Virus record (IMG/VR): IMGVR_UViG_3300033156_001057
Location: 1 to 29,559 of that record
Source of the DNA: a virus
DNA length: 29,559 nt
Strand: one strand, 5' to 3'
A model generated the notes under the pieces. That model made no database searches and was not told the DNA's origin. It worked only from the letters and a program-made list of their open reading frames with translations. Below, one piece after another: positions 1 through 7,747 of the stretch; position 1 is the first letter of the stretch; each line of letters opens with the position of its first letter. The translations under genes and the position numbers were made by a program.

Positions 1-155
1 TGAAGCAATTCATTGATCGGACGGGGCTTCCCCTTCAGCCGCACCCGGAGTTCAAGAAAGCCGACCTCGAAGCTCGCCAGAAGCTTTACCTTGAACTGGC
101 CAAACGAGTTTGGGACCCATCACTAATCCAGGCAGAGCTTGAGGAGAACTGTTAA
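1..155 (+). CDS. 3' end of an unrecognised gene (partial)
   Basis: An open frame enters from the left edge (first whole codon at base 3) and ends at TAA 153-155. The visible ~50 residues are charged and probably helical, containing LPLQPHPEFKKADLEARQKL and ending in AELEENC. The stop overlaps the next start as TAATG, so it is probably translationally coupled to the following gene and belongs to the same operon. I do not recognise the family from this tail. The restriction-type context downstream suggests a defence gene, but that is inference from position only. Confidence 0.55.
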   Translation, partial: KQFIDRTGLPLQPHPEFKKADLEARQKLYLELAKRVWDPSLIQAELEENC

Positions 156-427
156 TGGCAAGAACAAGGAACTCTACCAGAGCCAACCTGGGATTTGAAG
201 ACAAGCTGTGGGCAGCCGCCGACAAGCTTCGTGGCAATATGGACGCCGCCGAATACAAACACGTCGTCCTTGGCTTCATTTTCCCCAAGTACACCTCCGG
301 CACCTTTTCTCGTGGCGTTCGAGGGATCGAACACCACGGTACCGGCGGTTTGGAGCTGACCATCCATAACCTTGACGATCCGGAAAAGGCAAAACCACTA
401 ATCCAGAAGAGTTTTGAAGAAAACTGA
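155..427 (+). pseudogene. HsdM N-terminus fused to a DUF5655-like C-terminus (chimeric remnant)
   Basis: This 90-residue frame starts exactly like a type I restriction-modification methylase subunit (HsdM). After a short leader come NLGFEDKLWAAADKLRGNMD and AAEYKHVVLGFIF, the conserved first ~45 residues. It then leaves that family. The last ~35 residues (VRGIEHHGTGGLELTIHN, then EKAKPLIQKSFEEN) resemble the end of DUF5655-type proteins, where a (W/H)GTG-LE-T motif precedes EKAKPLI-KSY. No methylase motif (DPPY, FxGxG) is present, so it cannot be an active methylase. The simplest reading is an in-frame deletion scar between two former genes. It overlaps the previous gene (TAATG) and the helicase (TGATG), so translation through it may still feed the operon. 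A small functional protein cannot be excluded. Confidence 0.65.
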
Positions 428-3279
428 TGAGTACTCCCTATCACAGCCAGTATTGGGCACATGCACTGACCCTGAGAGGGTCGGGTGGCGATATCGAGTC
501 GCTTTCACGCTCGATTGCCAATGCGCGTGTGGACCTCAATCCTCATCAGATTGACGCGGCTTTATTTGCCCTCAGATCGCCACTATCAAACGGCGTCATC
601 TTTGCTGATGAGGTCGGTCTTGGAAAAACCATTGAGGCGGGAATCGTGCTATCCCAGCGGTGGGCGGAACGCCGCCGTCGCATACTGATCATCGTACCGG
701 CCATGCTCCGAAAGCAATGGCAACAGGAGCTCGAAGACAAATTCTATCTGCCTTCCCTCGTACTGGATACGAAAGTTGCCAACCGACTGCGACATGATGG
801 TTTGGCCAATCCATTCGAGCAGAATGGCCACATCCTCATCTGCTCGTACCATTTTGCTTCAGCAAGAGCTGCCGAGATCAGCCGGATTTCATGGGATGTA
901 GTCATCATTGATGAAGCACATCGCTTGCGAAACGTGTACCGCTCTCGCAACAAAACCGATCCCCTGGCCAGGAAGTCGATGGCACACAAGATTGCCGACG
1001 CCATCGGGCAGTCTCCTAAGCTCCTGCTCACCGCGACACCCCTCCAGAATTCTCTGATGGAGCTCTATGGCTTGGTGAGCGTCATAGATGGCCATGTCTT
1101 TGGGGATTCCACGTCATTCCGTGAGCAGTTTGTCCGTTCCCCCAATGAAGCGCTCCGCAATGGCGAATTGAAACTCCGCCTTGAACCACTTTGCGTGCGC
1201 ACCCTTCGCAAGCAGGTTACCGAGTACGTACCATTCACCAAGCGTGTGCCGATCACACAGGATTTCTTGCCCAGCGATGCCGAGCACGAACTCTACGAGC
1301 GCGTGTCCGCATATTTGCAGCGAGAATGCCTGTTTGCTTTGCCTGCCAGTCAACGCCAACTCATTACACTCGTCCTTCGCAAATTGCTGGCCTCATCGAC
1401 CTTCGCCATCGCCAGAACCCTTCGCCGTCTGAGCCGCCGGCTCGAAAACCTCCAGGAGCAGATCGAGCTGCTCGACGACGAAGACCTGGAGGGAATCGAT
1501 GAATTGGAGGATGAATGGCAGGAAAACGGTCACGACGAAACAGACGCCTTACGGAAGATCGACCCTGCACTGCTCAGGGACGAGCTGGAAGAACTGCGTC
1601 GCTACGCAGACCTAGCCGAAAGCATCCAGAACAACGCTAAGGGCCAGGCCCTCCTCTCGGTGCTTCAGCCGGCATTTGACCACGCCGAGAAACTCGGAGC
1701 CGCTCGAAAGGCGGTGGTTTTCACGGAATCTCGTCGAACGCAGCAGTATCTGTTTGATCTCCTGTCAGCCAATGGTTACGCGGGCCAACTGGTTATGATC
1801 AATGGTTCCAACAACGATCCGCACTCGAAGGAAGTCTATGAGCAGTGGCGCGTGAAGCACGAAGGGCAGGACGTTGTTACCGGTTCACGCCCCGTGGACA
1901 TCAAGGCCGCCCTCATCGAACATTTCCGCGATACCGCCACGGTTCTCATCGCCACCGAGGCTGCCGCAGAGGGCGTGAATCTCCAGTTCTGCTCGCTCGT
2001 CGTCAACTACGACCTGCCCTGGAATCCGCAACGCATCGAGCAACGGATCGGCCGCTGTCATCGCTACGGCCAAAAGCACGATGTCGTGGTCGTCAACTTT
2101 CTCAACCGCCGCAACGAGGCCGACCAGCGCGTTTTTCAGCTGCTTAGCGAGAAGTTCCGTCTGTTCGACGGCGTCTTCGGGGCCAGTGACGAGGTGCTTG
2201 GTGCACTCGAATCGGGTGTGGATATCGAACGGCGGATCGTTCGGGTCTACCAGGAATGTCGGACCTCCGAGGAAATCCAAGCCGCCTTCGACGCCCTCCA
2301 GGCCGAGCTTGACACACAAATTCAGGCTCGCCTGGCGGAGACACGCCGCAGACTATTAGAACACTTCGATGAGGACGTTCGTAGCCGTCTGCGTGTCAGC
2401 CAGCAAAAGACCATCGAAACGCTTTCCCGGCGTGAACGTTGGCTGCTTAACCTCACTCGAACGGAACTGGACAACCTCGCCGAGTTCGATGCGCAGTTGC
2501 CCCGCTTTCATTACACAGGCCCGCGTGCCCGAAAGGGTTGGTACAACCTCGACTGGAAGCAGGCCGAGCAGCGTGGTGAGCACTTCTACCGCCAGGATCA
2601 TCCCCTCGCCGTCCATCTGATTGAACAAGCCATCGCACGCGAATTGCCTGCGGCGCAACTCACACTGGACTACTCCAGTTACGAATCGAAAATCAGCATC
2701 CTCGAACCCCTTGTAGGCCAGTCCGGTTGGCTGGAACTGTCCAAGCTTACTGTCGAGGCGATCAACACGGACGAGTTCCTGATCTTTGCTGCCAGAACAG
2801 ACGGCGGACAAGTCCTCGATGAGGAAATCTGCCGCAAGCTTCTGCTCCTGGCTGGTCGCACGGGTGAGCCGTGCCCAAACGTACCCGACCTGTCGGACAT
2901 TCGGCGAAACGAAGTCCAGGCCAAGCTCAACACCATTGATCAACGCAACAGCCAGTTCTTCGACGAGGAGGTCCTCAAACTCGACCGATGGAGCGAGGAC
3001 CTCAAACAAGGCCTGGAACGGGAGATCAAAGACCTCGATAAACAGATTCGAGAAGCACGCAAGACGGCCGCCCTGGCCCAATCGCTCCAAGACAAACTCG
3101 AAGCCCAGAAAGCCATCAAGGCCCTGGAAAAGACACGCAATACCCGGCGGCGGGAACTCTTTGACGCCCAGGACGCCATCGATGCCCAGCGCGAAGAACT
3201 CATCGCCAACATCGAGAAACAACTCAAACAGCGCCGGAGCGTCCGAACGCTGTTTGCTGTCCGATGGGAGGTGCAGTGA
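427..3279 (+). CDS. SNF2-family DEAD/DEAH helicase of a restriction-type operon
   Basis: A 950-residue superfamily 2 ATPase of the SNF2/RapA type, expected to translocate on or remodel DNA. Visible motifs are Walker A DEVGLGKT (61-68), DEAH (162-165), motif III TATPLQNS (202-209) and the C-terminal helicase lobe with EGVNLQF, then RIGRCHRYGQ near 540-550. An acidic insertion lies around 355-370. The last ~130 residues are a charged coiled coil ending in RWEV. The start ATG overlaps the preceding stop (TGATG). The final codons also carry GGGAGGTG, the ribosome binding site of the next gene. SNF2 helicases of this type are known beside Mod-like methylases and Res-like nucleases. DISARM DrmD is a relative, but no DrmA/B/C is present here. 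Its 3' end has a degraded second copy at 5054-5122. Confidence 0.88.
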   Translation: MSTPYHSQYWAHALTLRGSGGDIESLSRSIANARVDLNPHQIDAALFALRSPLSNGVIFADEVGLGKTIEAGIVLSQRWAERRRRILIIVPAMLRKQWQQELEDKFYLPSLVLDTKVANRLRHDGLANPFEQNGHILICSYHFASARAAEISRISWDVVIIDEAHRLRNVYRSRNKTDPLARKSMAHKIADAIGQSPKLLLTATPLQNSLMELYGLVSVIDGHVFGDSTSFREQFVRSPNEALRNGELKLRLEPLCVRTLRKQVTEYVPFTKRVPITQDFLPSDAEHELYERVSAYLQRECLFALPASQRQLITLVLRKLLASSTFAIARTLRRLSRRLENLQEQIELLDDEDLEGIDELEDEWQENGHDETDALRKIDPALLRDELEELRRYADLAESIQNNAKGQALLSVLQPAFDHAEKLGAARKAVVFTESRRTQQYLFDLLSANGYAGQLVMINGSNNDPHSKEVYEQWRVKHEGQDVVTGSRPVDIKAALIEHFRDTATVLIATEAAAEGVNLQFCSLVVNYDLPWNPQRIEQRIGRCHRYGQKHDVVVVNFLNRRNEADQRVFQLLSEKFRLFDGVFGASDEVLGALESGVDIERRIVRVYQECRTSEEIQAAFDALQAELDTQIQARLAETRRRLLEHFDEDVRSRLRVSQQKTIETLSRRERWLLNLTRTELDNLAEFDAQLPRFHYTGPRARKGWYNLDWKQAEQRGEHFYRQDHPLAVHLIEQAIARELPAAQLTLDYSSYESKISILEPLVGQSGWLELSKLTVEAINTDEFLIFAARTDGGQVLDEEICRKLLLLAGRTGEPCPNVPDLSDIRRNEVQAKLNTIDQRNSQFFDEEVLKLDRWSEDLKQGLEREIKDLDKQIREARKTAALAQSLQDKLEAQKAIKALEKTRNTRRRELFDAQDAIDAQREELIANIEKQLKQRRSVRTLFAVRWEVQ

Positions 3280-3280
3280 C

Positions 3281-4984
3281 ATGGCCCAAAGAACGGATAC
3301 AACCAGCCGAATTACCGTTTACCGCTTGAAGGATAAGCAAGAACTTTCTACGGTTTCCATTTCGCATTGTCGCAAGGTGGCGGAGGGCACCGAAGCACAA
3401 ACGGCATTTGAGTACGCCCTTTGGTTTGCAGACTTTGGCGAATATACGCCAAACTGGTATCCCCCATTCAAAACAATTACAAATACACGTCCTGTAGCCA
3501 AGCAGTCAGGCTTTGTTCTCTTGGTAAATACTCCCAATGCAACCTATGGATGTACTGGCGGTCTTGGTTATCACAAACTGCTTGAGTGTTTCAAGATAGA
3601 GCCGCGTTTTGGAATTACCCTGGCAAAAAAGGTCATGGCAGTGGTCAATTTGAAGGGACTGGTTCAGAAGGATGCAAGCGGCATTGTCAATAATCTCGAT
3701 CGAGTGTTTCGGGGAACATACAATCCGCAAGGGGATATTGACAATCTTCATCGTGTCCTAACGAACATTCGTGCGTCTTTCCCGAAGGGAAGCGAGAAGT
3801 ACGCCGAAATCGGCGCGAGTATTAGGGCTGGAGATTCGTTGGCCGCAAACGGGGCTAAGGACTTCGCTGGAATCTTCGCCTTCATTAAGAAGATCGATGA
3901 GTTGTGGAATGACGACTGCCAAGGTTTGTCCATCCCCGAACTGGAACATATCAATCCAAAACATGACAAAGCCTTAGTGGGTGAGCTGAATCAGGTGCTG
4001 GCCCGCGAGATACTGAAATTCCGGGAAGAGGGGCAGGAAGAACGCCCGAATTTATTCCTCGACAATATCAGCATGGGTTATCTCCCAGATCGAGTGACCA
4101 AATACACTATTACTCATCACCGACAGCAGCACGACTTCTCGACCTATCGAGAGGTCTTTGAAAAACTTGCGGACATTCTGGCAGAATATGATGGTGAGGA
4201 GGATCTGCTGTACACCACGCTGGAATCGGTCAAGATCAAGCTTACGTTTGATGATGACTTCGTTAACAAGCCTAAGCCGATCCTACATTATATTTGCGGC
4301 GACGTAGTACTGAACAATGAAGCGTACTTCATCAACAACGGTTTGTGGTTCAAGGCGAACGCGGGCTTTATTGAGAAGGTGAATTCTGAGCTGGATGAAG
4401 TGCTGTATTTGCCTCCCGACGAGTTCGCGCTCCAGGAATGGAACAACACGGAGGATGAAAACGCCTACAACAGCAAACACGCAGGCCCCGCGCTTGTTGT
4501 ATTGGATCGCCACCTTGTAAGAATCCAACAGGAGAGCGGCCCCATCGAGTTCTGCGACCTCCTACGTCCTGAAGAGGATGGCCAAGTTAGCATAATACAT
4601 GTCAAGAGGGCAAGTGGCGCAGCTCTGCGTGCGTTGTTCGCCCAGGGCTATGTGTCGGCCCGACTCTACTCGGAGAGTGATGAATTCCGACACAAAGTGC
4701 ATGATGCAGAAGTGAGCGGCAGCAACACACTCTCCCAACAGGACAAGGATGAACTTGCCGCCCTCGCGGAGAGACCGAAGCGAGAGTTGTGTGTCGTGTA
4801 TGCTATTTATGACGATACACCATCGCATTGTGTAGAGAATGACGCAGAAAAGGTTACGGAAGCCCTTGACGGCACACTCACCCTCTTCGCCAAGATCGAT
4901 CTTCTGGGCAGGGTGCAAGCAATTCGGTCTCTTGGGTATGACGTAGTAATGACCCGAATTAAACCATACCCCGCACAGGACTGA
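3281..4984 (+). CDS. DUF6119 / TIGR04141-family protein
   Basis: A 567-residue protein that I place in the sporadically distributed TIGR04141 (DUF6119) family. Support comes from overall length and the conserved-looking C-terminal half: a CGDV block, a segment with LWFKANAGFIEKVN, then IEFCDLL followed by IHVKRASGAALRALFAQG. The molecular function of the family is not established. It recurs patchily in genomes and often near defence genes. The long reading frame extends upstream to 2786 inside the helicase gene, but ATG 3281 is preferred: it sits 7 bases after GGGAGGTG and one base after the helicase stop. Base use is visibly AT-richer than in the flanking restriction genes, fitting separate acquisition. 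It occupies the first cargo position between helicase and methylase and is followed immediately by a Mod/helicase scar. Confidence 0.75.
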   Translation: MAQRTDTTSRITVYRLKDKQELSTVSISHCRKVAEGTEAQTAFEYALWFADFGEYTPNWYPPFKTITNTRPVAKQSGFVLLVNTPNATYGCTGGLGYHKLLECFKIEPRFGITLAKKVMAVVNLKGLVQKDASGIVNNLDRVFRGTYNPQGDIDNLHRVLTNIRASFPKGSEKYAEIGASIRAGDSLAANGAKDFAGIFAFIKKIDELWNDDCQGLSIPELEHINPKHDKALVGELNQVLAREILKFREEGQEERPNLFLDNISMGYLPDRVTKYTITHHRQQHDFSTYREVFEKLADILAEYDGEEDLLYTTLESVKIKLTFDDDFVNKPKPILHYICGDVVLNNEAYFINNGLWFKANAGFIEKVNSELDEVLYLPPDEFALQEWNNTEDENAYNSKHAGPALVVLDRHLVRIQQESGPIEFCDLLRPEEDGQVSIIHVKRASGAALRALFAQGYVSARLYSESDEFRHKVHDAEVSGSNTLSQQDKDELAALAERPKRELCVVYAIYDDTPSHCVENDAEKVTEALDGTLTLFAKIDLLGRVQAIRSLGYDVVMTRIKPYPAQD

Positions 4985-4988
4985 ATAC

Positions 4989-5122
4989 ATGACGAAACAG
5001 AAAACGCAACCTGAGTTGACGGGCATACGAAAGAACAACCAGCCGTGGCTGGAGTCGAGAAACAACTCGAACAACACTGGAGCATCAGGATGTTGTTCCC
5101 TATCAGGTGGGAGGTGAACTGA
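4989..5122 (+). pseudogene. Recombination scar: Mod-like 5' end joined to helicase 3' end
   Basis: Two relics are joined here. ATG 4989 opens a frame whose first 24 residues match the start of the Mod methylase at 7748 in 14 of 24 positions (MTKQKTQPELTGIRKNNQPW against MAKRKTKLELTWIGKENRPK). From 5054 another frame reads VEKQLEQHWSIRMLFPIRWE and ends at TGA 5120-5122. This aligns without gaps to the last 22 codons plus stop of the helicase (3211-3279), with 52 of 69 bases identical by my count. The Mod frame itself runs out at TGA 5115-5117 (42 residues). The helicase relic keeps the GGGAGGTG and TGATG arrangement that starts the next gene. It is therefore the left border of the Thoeris cassette. 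Confidence 0.75.
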
Positions 5123-5964
5123 TGCGAATCGCAAAGCTGTTGGTCCAGTCGCTGCTTGCCGCATTTGGTGCGGTATGGCTTGTCTTGGAGGCATATTACA
5201 GTTTGGCCAATACTGCTCCTGATAATCGCATCGGCTTCTCGGGACTTCTGGTTATGAGCCTCGTTCTTGGGGTTGCCTGGTTCATCCTGGATGGGCTCTT
5301 CTTTGCGGGTTACCTGAAACAATCAATTGAAATTAGGAGCAATGCTTTCGATACCTCCATACAGATTGTCTTTGCCGATCTATTCTCGCAGAATGGTTTT
5401 AAGGCCGTTTCGGTCAACGAGTTCTTTGACAGCACAGTTGATGGCGATCACGTATCAGAGGATTCACTTCATGGAATCATGTTGAAAAGGTACTGGGGCG
5501 GAAACATAAGCGACTGGGATAAGCAGGTCGCGGAGGAGCTCAAGAGCATACAGCCCAATGAGGTGGTGGCTGATCGGCCTACCCCAGGGAAGCCGAATAG
5601 GTATCCGATCGGGACAACCGTGAAGGCTTCTACCAATAGCCAGGATTTTCTCTGTGTGGCAATAGCAAGCACGGACGTCGAGACTCTTCAGGCATCGGCA
5701 AACTCGGATGACTTGCACAAGGCTCTTCGGGGTCTGCTCTGCAAAGCTCGAATTGTCTGTTCCGGTGATACCTTGAACATCCCACTACTAGGTAGCGGCC
5801 TCGCCAGGACAGGGATCAAGCCAAACATCATCGTCGATCTAATCCTCTTGACCATCTTCGAAGAAAGTAAAAAGCAGAAAATTACGAACCACATCAGGAT
5901 CGTGCTTCCCAAAAACATGAGGAAACGCATCGACCTGACCGCCATCCAGAAAGATTGGAGGTAA
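5122..5964 (+). CDS. Membrane-macro domain effector, type II Thoeris ThsA-like (DUF6430)
   Basis: A 280-residue protein with two hydrophobic helices (about residues 5-25 and 39-62), then a soluble domain. Its C-terminal part contains IPLLGSGLARTG near 220-232 followed by an alpha-beta segment, as in macro-like DUF6430 domains. In type II Thoeris, a transmembrane protein with a macro domain senses an ADP-ribose-derived signal made by the TIR partner and acts at the membrane, causing abortive defence. The directly adjacent gene is a ThsB-type TIR protein, which makes this assignment strong. ATG 5122 was chosen over GTG 5107 because GGGAGG lies 7 bases upstream of it and it overlaps the stop of the helicase relic (TGATG). 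The effector mechanism is taken from the family, not from this sequence. Confidence 0.78.
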   Translation: MRIAKLLVQSLLAAFGAVWLVLEAYYSLANTAPDNRIGFSGLLVMSLVLGVAWFILDGLFFAGYLKQSIEIRSNAFDTSIQIVFADLFSQNGFKAVSVNEFFDSTVDGDHVSEDSLHGIMLKRYWGGNISDWDKQVAEELKSIQPNEVVADRPTPGKPNRYPIGTTVKASTNSQDFLCVAIASTDVETLQASANSDDLHKALRGLLCKARIVCSGDTLNIPLLGSGLARTGIKPNIIVDLILLTIFEESKKQKITNHIRIVLPKNMRKRIDLTAIQKDWR

Positions 5965-5967
5965 ACC

Positions 5968-6555
5968 ATGGCCTACAGAAATGGAACCTACGTCGCTTTT
6001 CACGCCGGTGGAACAACTGATCCGGCAGCATCCGACATTAAGTATTACAACATAATGAAGGCGTGGGATGCCAGCAAAACGGTTGAATTCGCCTTCACGA
6101 ACAGCCACGAAAAGACATCGGCTGTGCGCGATAGTAGCAAGCGAGCGACTCTGGAACGCCGCATCAAGGAGCGCCTGAACAATTCGAAGCATCTTGTTCT
6201 GATTCTCACGGGTATTACCAAACACGACACCGACTGGGTTCCATTCGAAATTCGATATGCGGTCGATGACTGCGATCTACCTATCATCGCGGCATACCCG
6301 GACTACAGAGTAATCCTTCATCCGCATCTCTTGTCGGACTACTGGCCTCAGGCCCTGGCATCAAGGATCGGGAATGCCAATGCCAACGTGATCCATATTC
6401 CCTTCGCCAAGGAACCGCTTCTGGATGCAATTGGCCAGTTCTCAGTTAACGCGAAGTCTCCTAATGGCGCACACGTGTGTTACACTGCTGATACCCATAG
6501 AAAGTGGGGATTGCTGAATGCCTATGAACAGGAACAGAACTACTTGAAATCGTGA
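5968..6555 (+). CDS. thsB: Thoeris ThsB, TIR-like (DUF1863 type) signalling enzyme
   Basis: A 195-residue single-domain protein with the ThsB/TIR-like pattern: NGTYVAF near the start, SDIKYYN, INSH-type NSHEKTSAVRDSS, then ERLNNSKHLVLIL, WVPFEIRYAVD, LPIIAAYP and IHIPFAKEPLLDAI. ThsB proteins recognise phage and convert NAD+ to an ADP-ribose-type messenger that triggers the ThsA partner. The messenger chemistry is known for the family and is not readable here. A strong GGAGG lies 6 bases before ATG 5968, three bases after the effector gene, so the two are expected to be co-translated in stoichiometric amounts. Together they form a complete two-gene type II Thoeris module sitting inside a restriction operon. 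Confidence 0.82.
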   Translation: MAYRNGTYVAFHAGGTTDPAASDIKYYNIMKAWDASKTVEFAFTNSHEKTSAVRDSSKRATLERRIKERLNNSKHLVLILTGITKHDTDWVPFEIRYAVDDCDLPIIAAYPDYRVILHPHLLSDYWPQALASRIGNANANVIHIPFAKEPLLDAIGQFSVNAKSPNGAHVCYTADTHRKWGLLNAYEQEQNYLKS

Positions 6556-6562
6556 GTTGAGC

Positions 6563-7726
6563 ATGGCGAAACAGAAAACGAAAACTGGAATGTCTCAAAT
6601 CGGTAATGACAAACCGTTGATTGCATGGCTGATCTTGGTGTACGACCGAACGGCCGAGGAACGATTCCCTTTCAAGAGAAAGTGGTATCGCTTTGACTAT
6701 ACCCGTGCCACGCAAGAGGAGGTTCGTGATGTGCTCCATATCTGCGGGCAGAAGGACGATACTGGCTTACCACCCGAACAGGACATGAAGCTGGGCGACA
6801 CCCGCGTATCGTTTCAGCTGGGCGGTAGCAGCGGAACAAGCACACGAATCCTGCAATATCGCCACCTCTTTGAATATGTTCCGGACGAGAGTCGCGTTTT
6901 CTCCGAAGAAGAAGCATCTACCAGCTTCCTGTCCGTTACGCTCCCTCCAGACTCCTATTTTGAGGATGAGAATGAGAACCCCATTACTCTAACGCAGATA
7001 TTCGATGAGGAAGCTCGACGGAGTGGCGGTAACGACGCTTTCGCTATCGTAATGGATCAGCCGGAATCGATTCTCCGATGTGGACCGGTGCAACCAATAC
7101 GACCAGAGCTGTGGCGCAAAGTTAGTGCGGACTTGATGGGACAGCTGTTCGATGTTTGTCGTCAGCTCTTCCATAGCCGTTGGCTTAAAAGCGAGTGCGT
7201 CGTATCCCCTGACGCAAAGGGTTCCTTGCAGGCGGTGCTTCCGATACGCGAAGACTGCATGGCAGTGATCCTGCCATTTCGCCAACTTTATTCGAAGGGC
7301 GGCAGCGATGATCTGTTCAACCGTTGCTGCAAGATCCACGCCCGTCATTGTCCTGCGTCGCACCCGATGCATTGTTGGGTTGAGGAATACAAGAAGCAGT
7401 TTAATGCGTTTCTGAAAGCCCCGGTTGGCTTTCCTTTGAACGGATGCACCCTTGCAGCAAGGCGATACCTCGACGCATTCTCTTACGGTGCCAAGGTAGT
7501 GCATGTCACCAGCAGGACAAACACGCCAGCCGAAGACTGGGATTACCTGCTGCGGTCATTTCCGAAGGAAATGGTCATTATGGGTTATCATTATATCCTC
7601 AGGACGCTGTTGCACAGCGTTTCCATGGCCACACCAGTGTTGTGGCAAAATGTTGGTCATTGGATCAATGAGTGCGGCTGGACTGGAACTGTGCGGCCTG
7701 GAACATCCAATCCATTTGAGGCATAA
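6563..7726 (+). CDS. Unrecognised 387-residue protein with a Mod-derived N-terminus
   Basis: I do not recognise the family. The protein is soluble-looking, with no signal peptide or clear membrane segment. Notable features are a low-complexity GGSSGTSTR stretch near residue 90, an acidic stretch around 130-140 and a Cys/His-rich segment RCCKIHARHCPASHPMHC near 252-269 that could bind a metal. Its first ~14 residues (MAKQKTKTGMSQIG) copy the start of the downstream Mod protein (MAKRKTKLELTWIG), and the first 21 bases are almost identical. The real ancestral start may therefore be ATG 6590, with the leader gained by recombination. TTG 6557 is less likely. It lies 7 bases after ThsB and could be a third Thoeris-associated gene, but the scar at its start argues it is a separate cargo gene. 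Confidence 0.6.
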   Translation: MAKQKTKTGMSQIGNDKPLIAWLILVYDRTAEERFPFKRKWYRFDYTRATQEEVRDVLHICGQKDDTGLPPEQDMKLGDTRVSFQLGGSSGTSTRILQYRHLFEYVPDESRVFSEEEASTSFLSVTLPPDSYFEDENENPITLTQIFDEEARRSGGNDAFAIVMDQPESILRCGPVQPIRPELWRKVSADLMGQLFDVCRQLFHSRWLKSECVVSPDAKGSLQAVLPIREDCMAVILPFRQLYSKGGSDDLFNRCCKIHARHCPASHPMHCWVEEYKKQFNAFLKAPVGFPLNGCTLAARRYLDAFSYGAKVVHVTSRTNTPAEDWDYLLRSFPKEMVIMGYHYILRTLLHSVSMATPVLWQNVGHWINECGWTGTVRPGTSNPFEA

Positions 7727-7747
7727 GCCCCCAAGGAAAACAGGTAG

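Noticed and set aside
427-3279. DISARM system (DrmD helicase)
   Set aside because: The helicase resembles DrmD in being SNF2-type, but no DrmA, DrmB or DrmC gene is present. The partners are Mod, RhuM and Res.
2786-3280. N-terminal extension of the DUF6119 gene
   Set aside because: The frame is open but lies inside helicase coding sequence. The ATG at 3281 has a strong ribosome site and a product of family length.
2356-3282. 308-codon minus-strand frame opposite the helicase C-terminus
   Set aside because: It is the mirror of the helicase coiled coil, rich in Leu/Phe/Val from reversed Lys/Glu codons.
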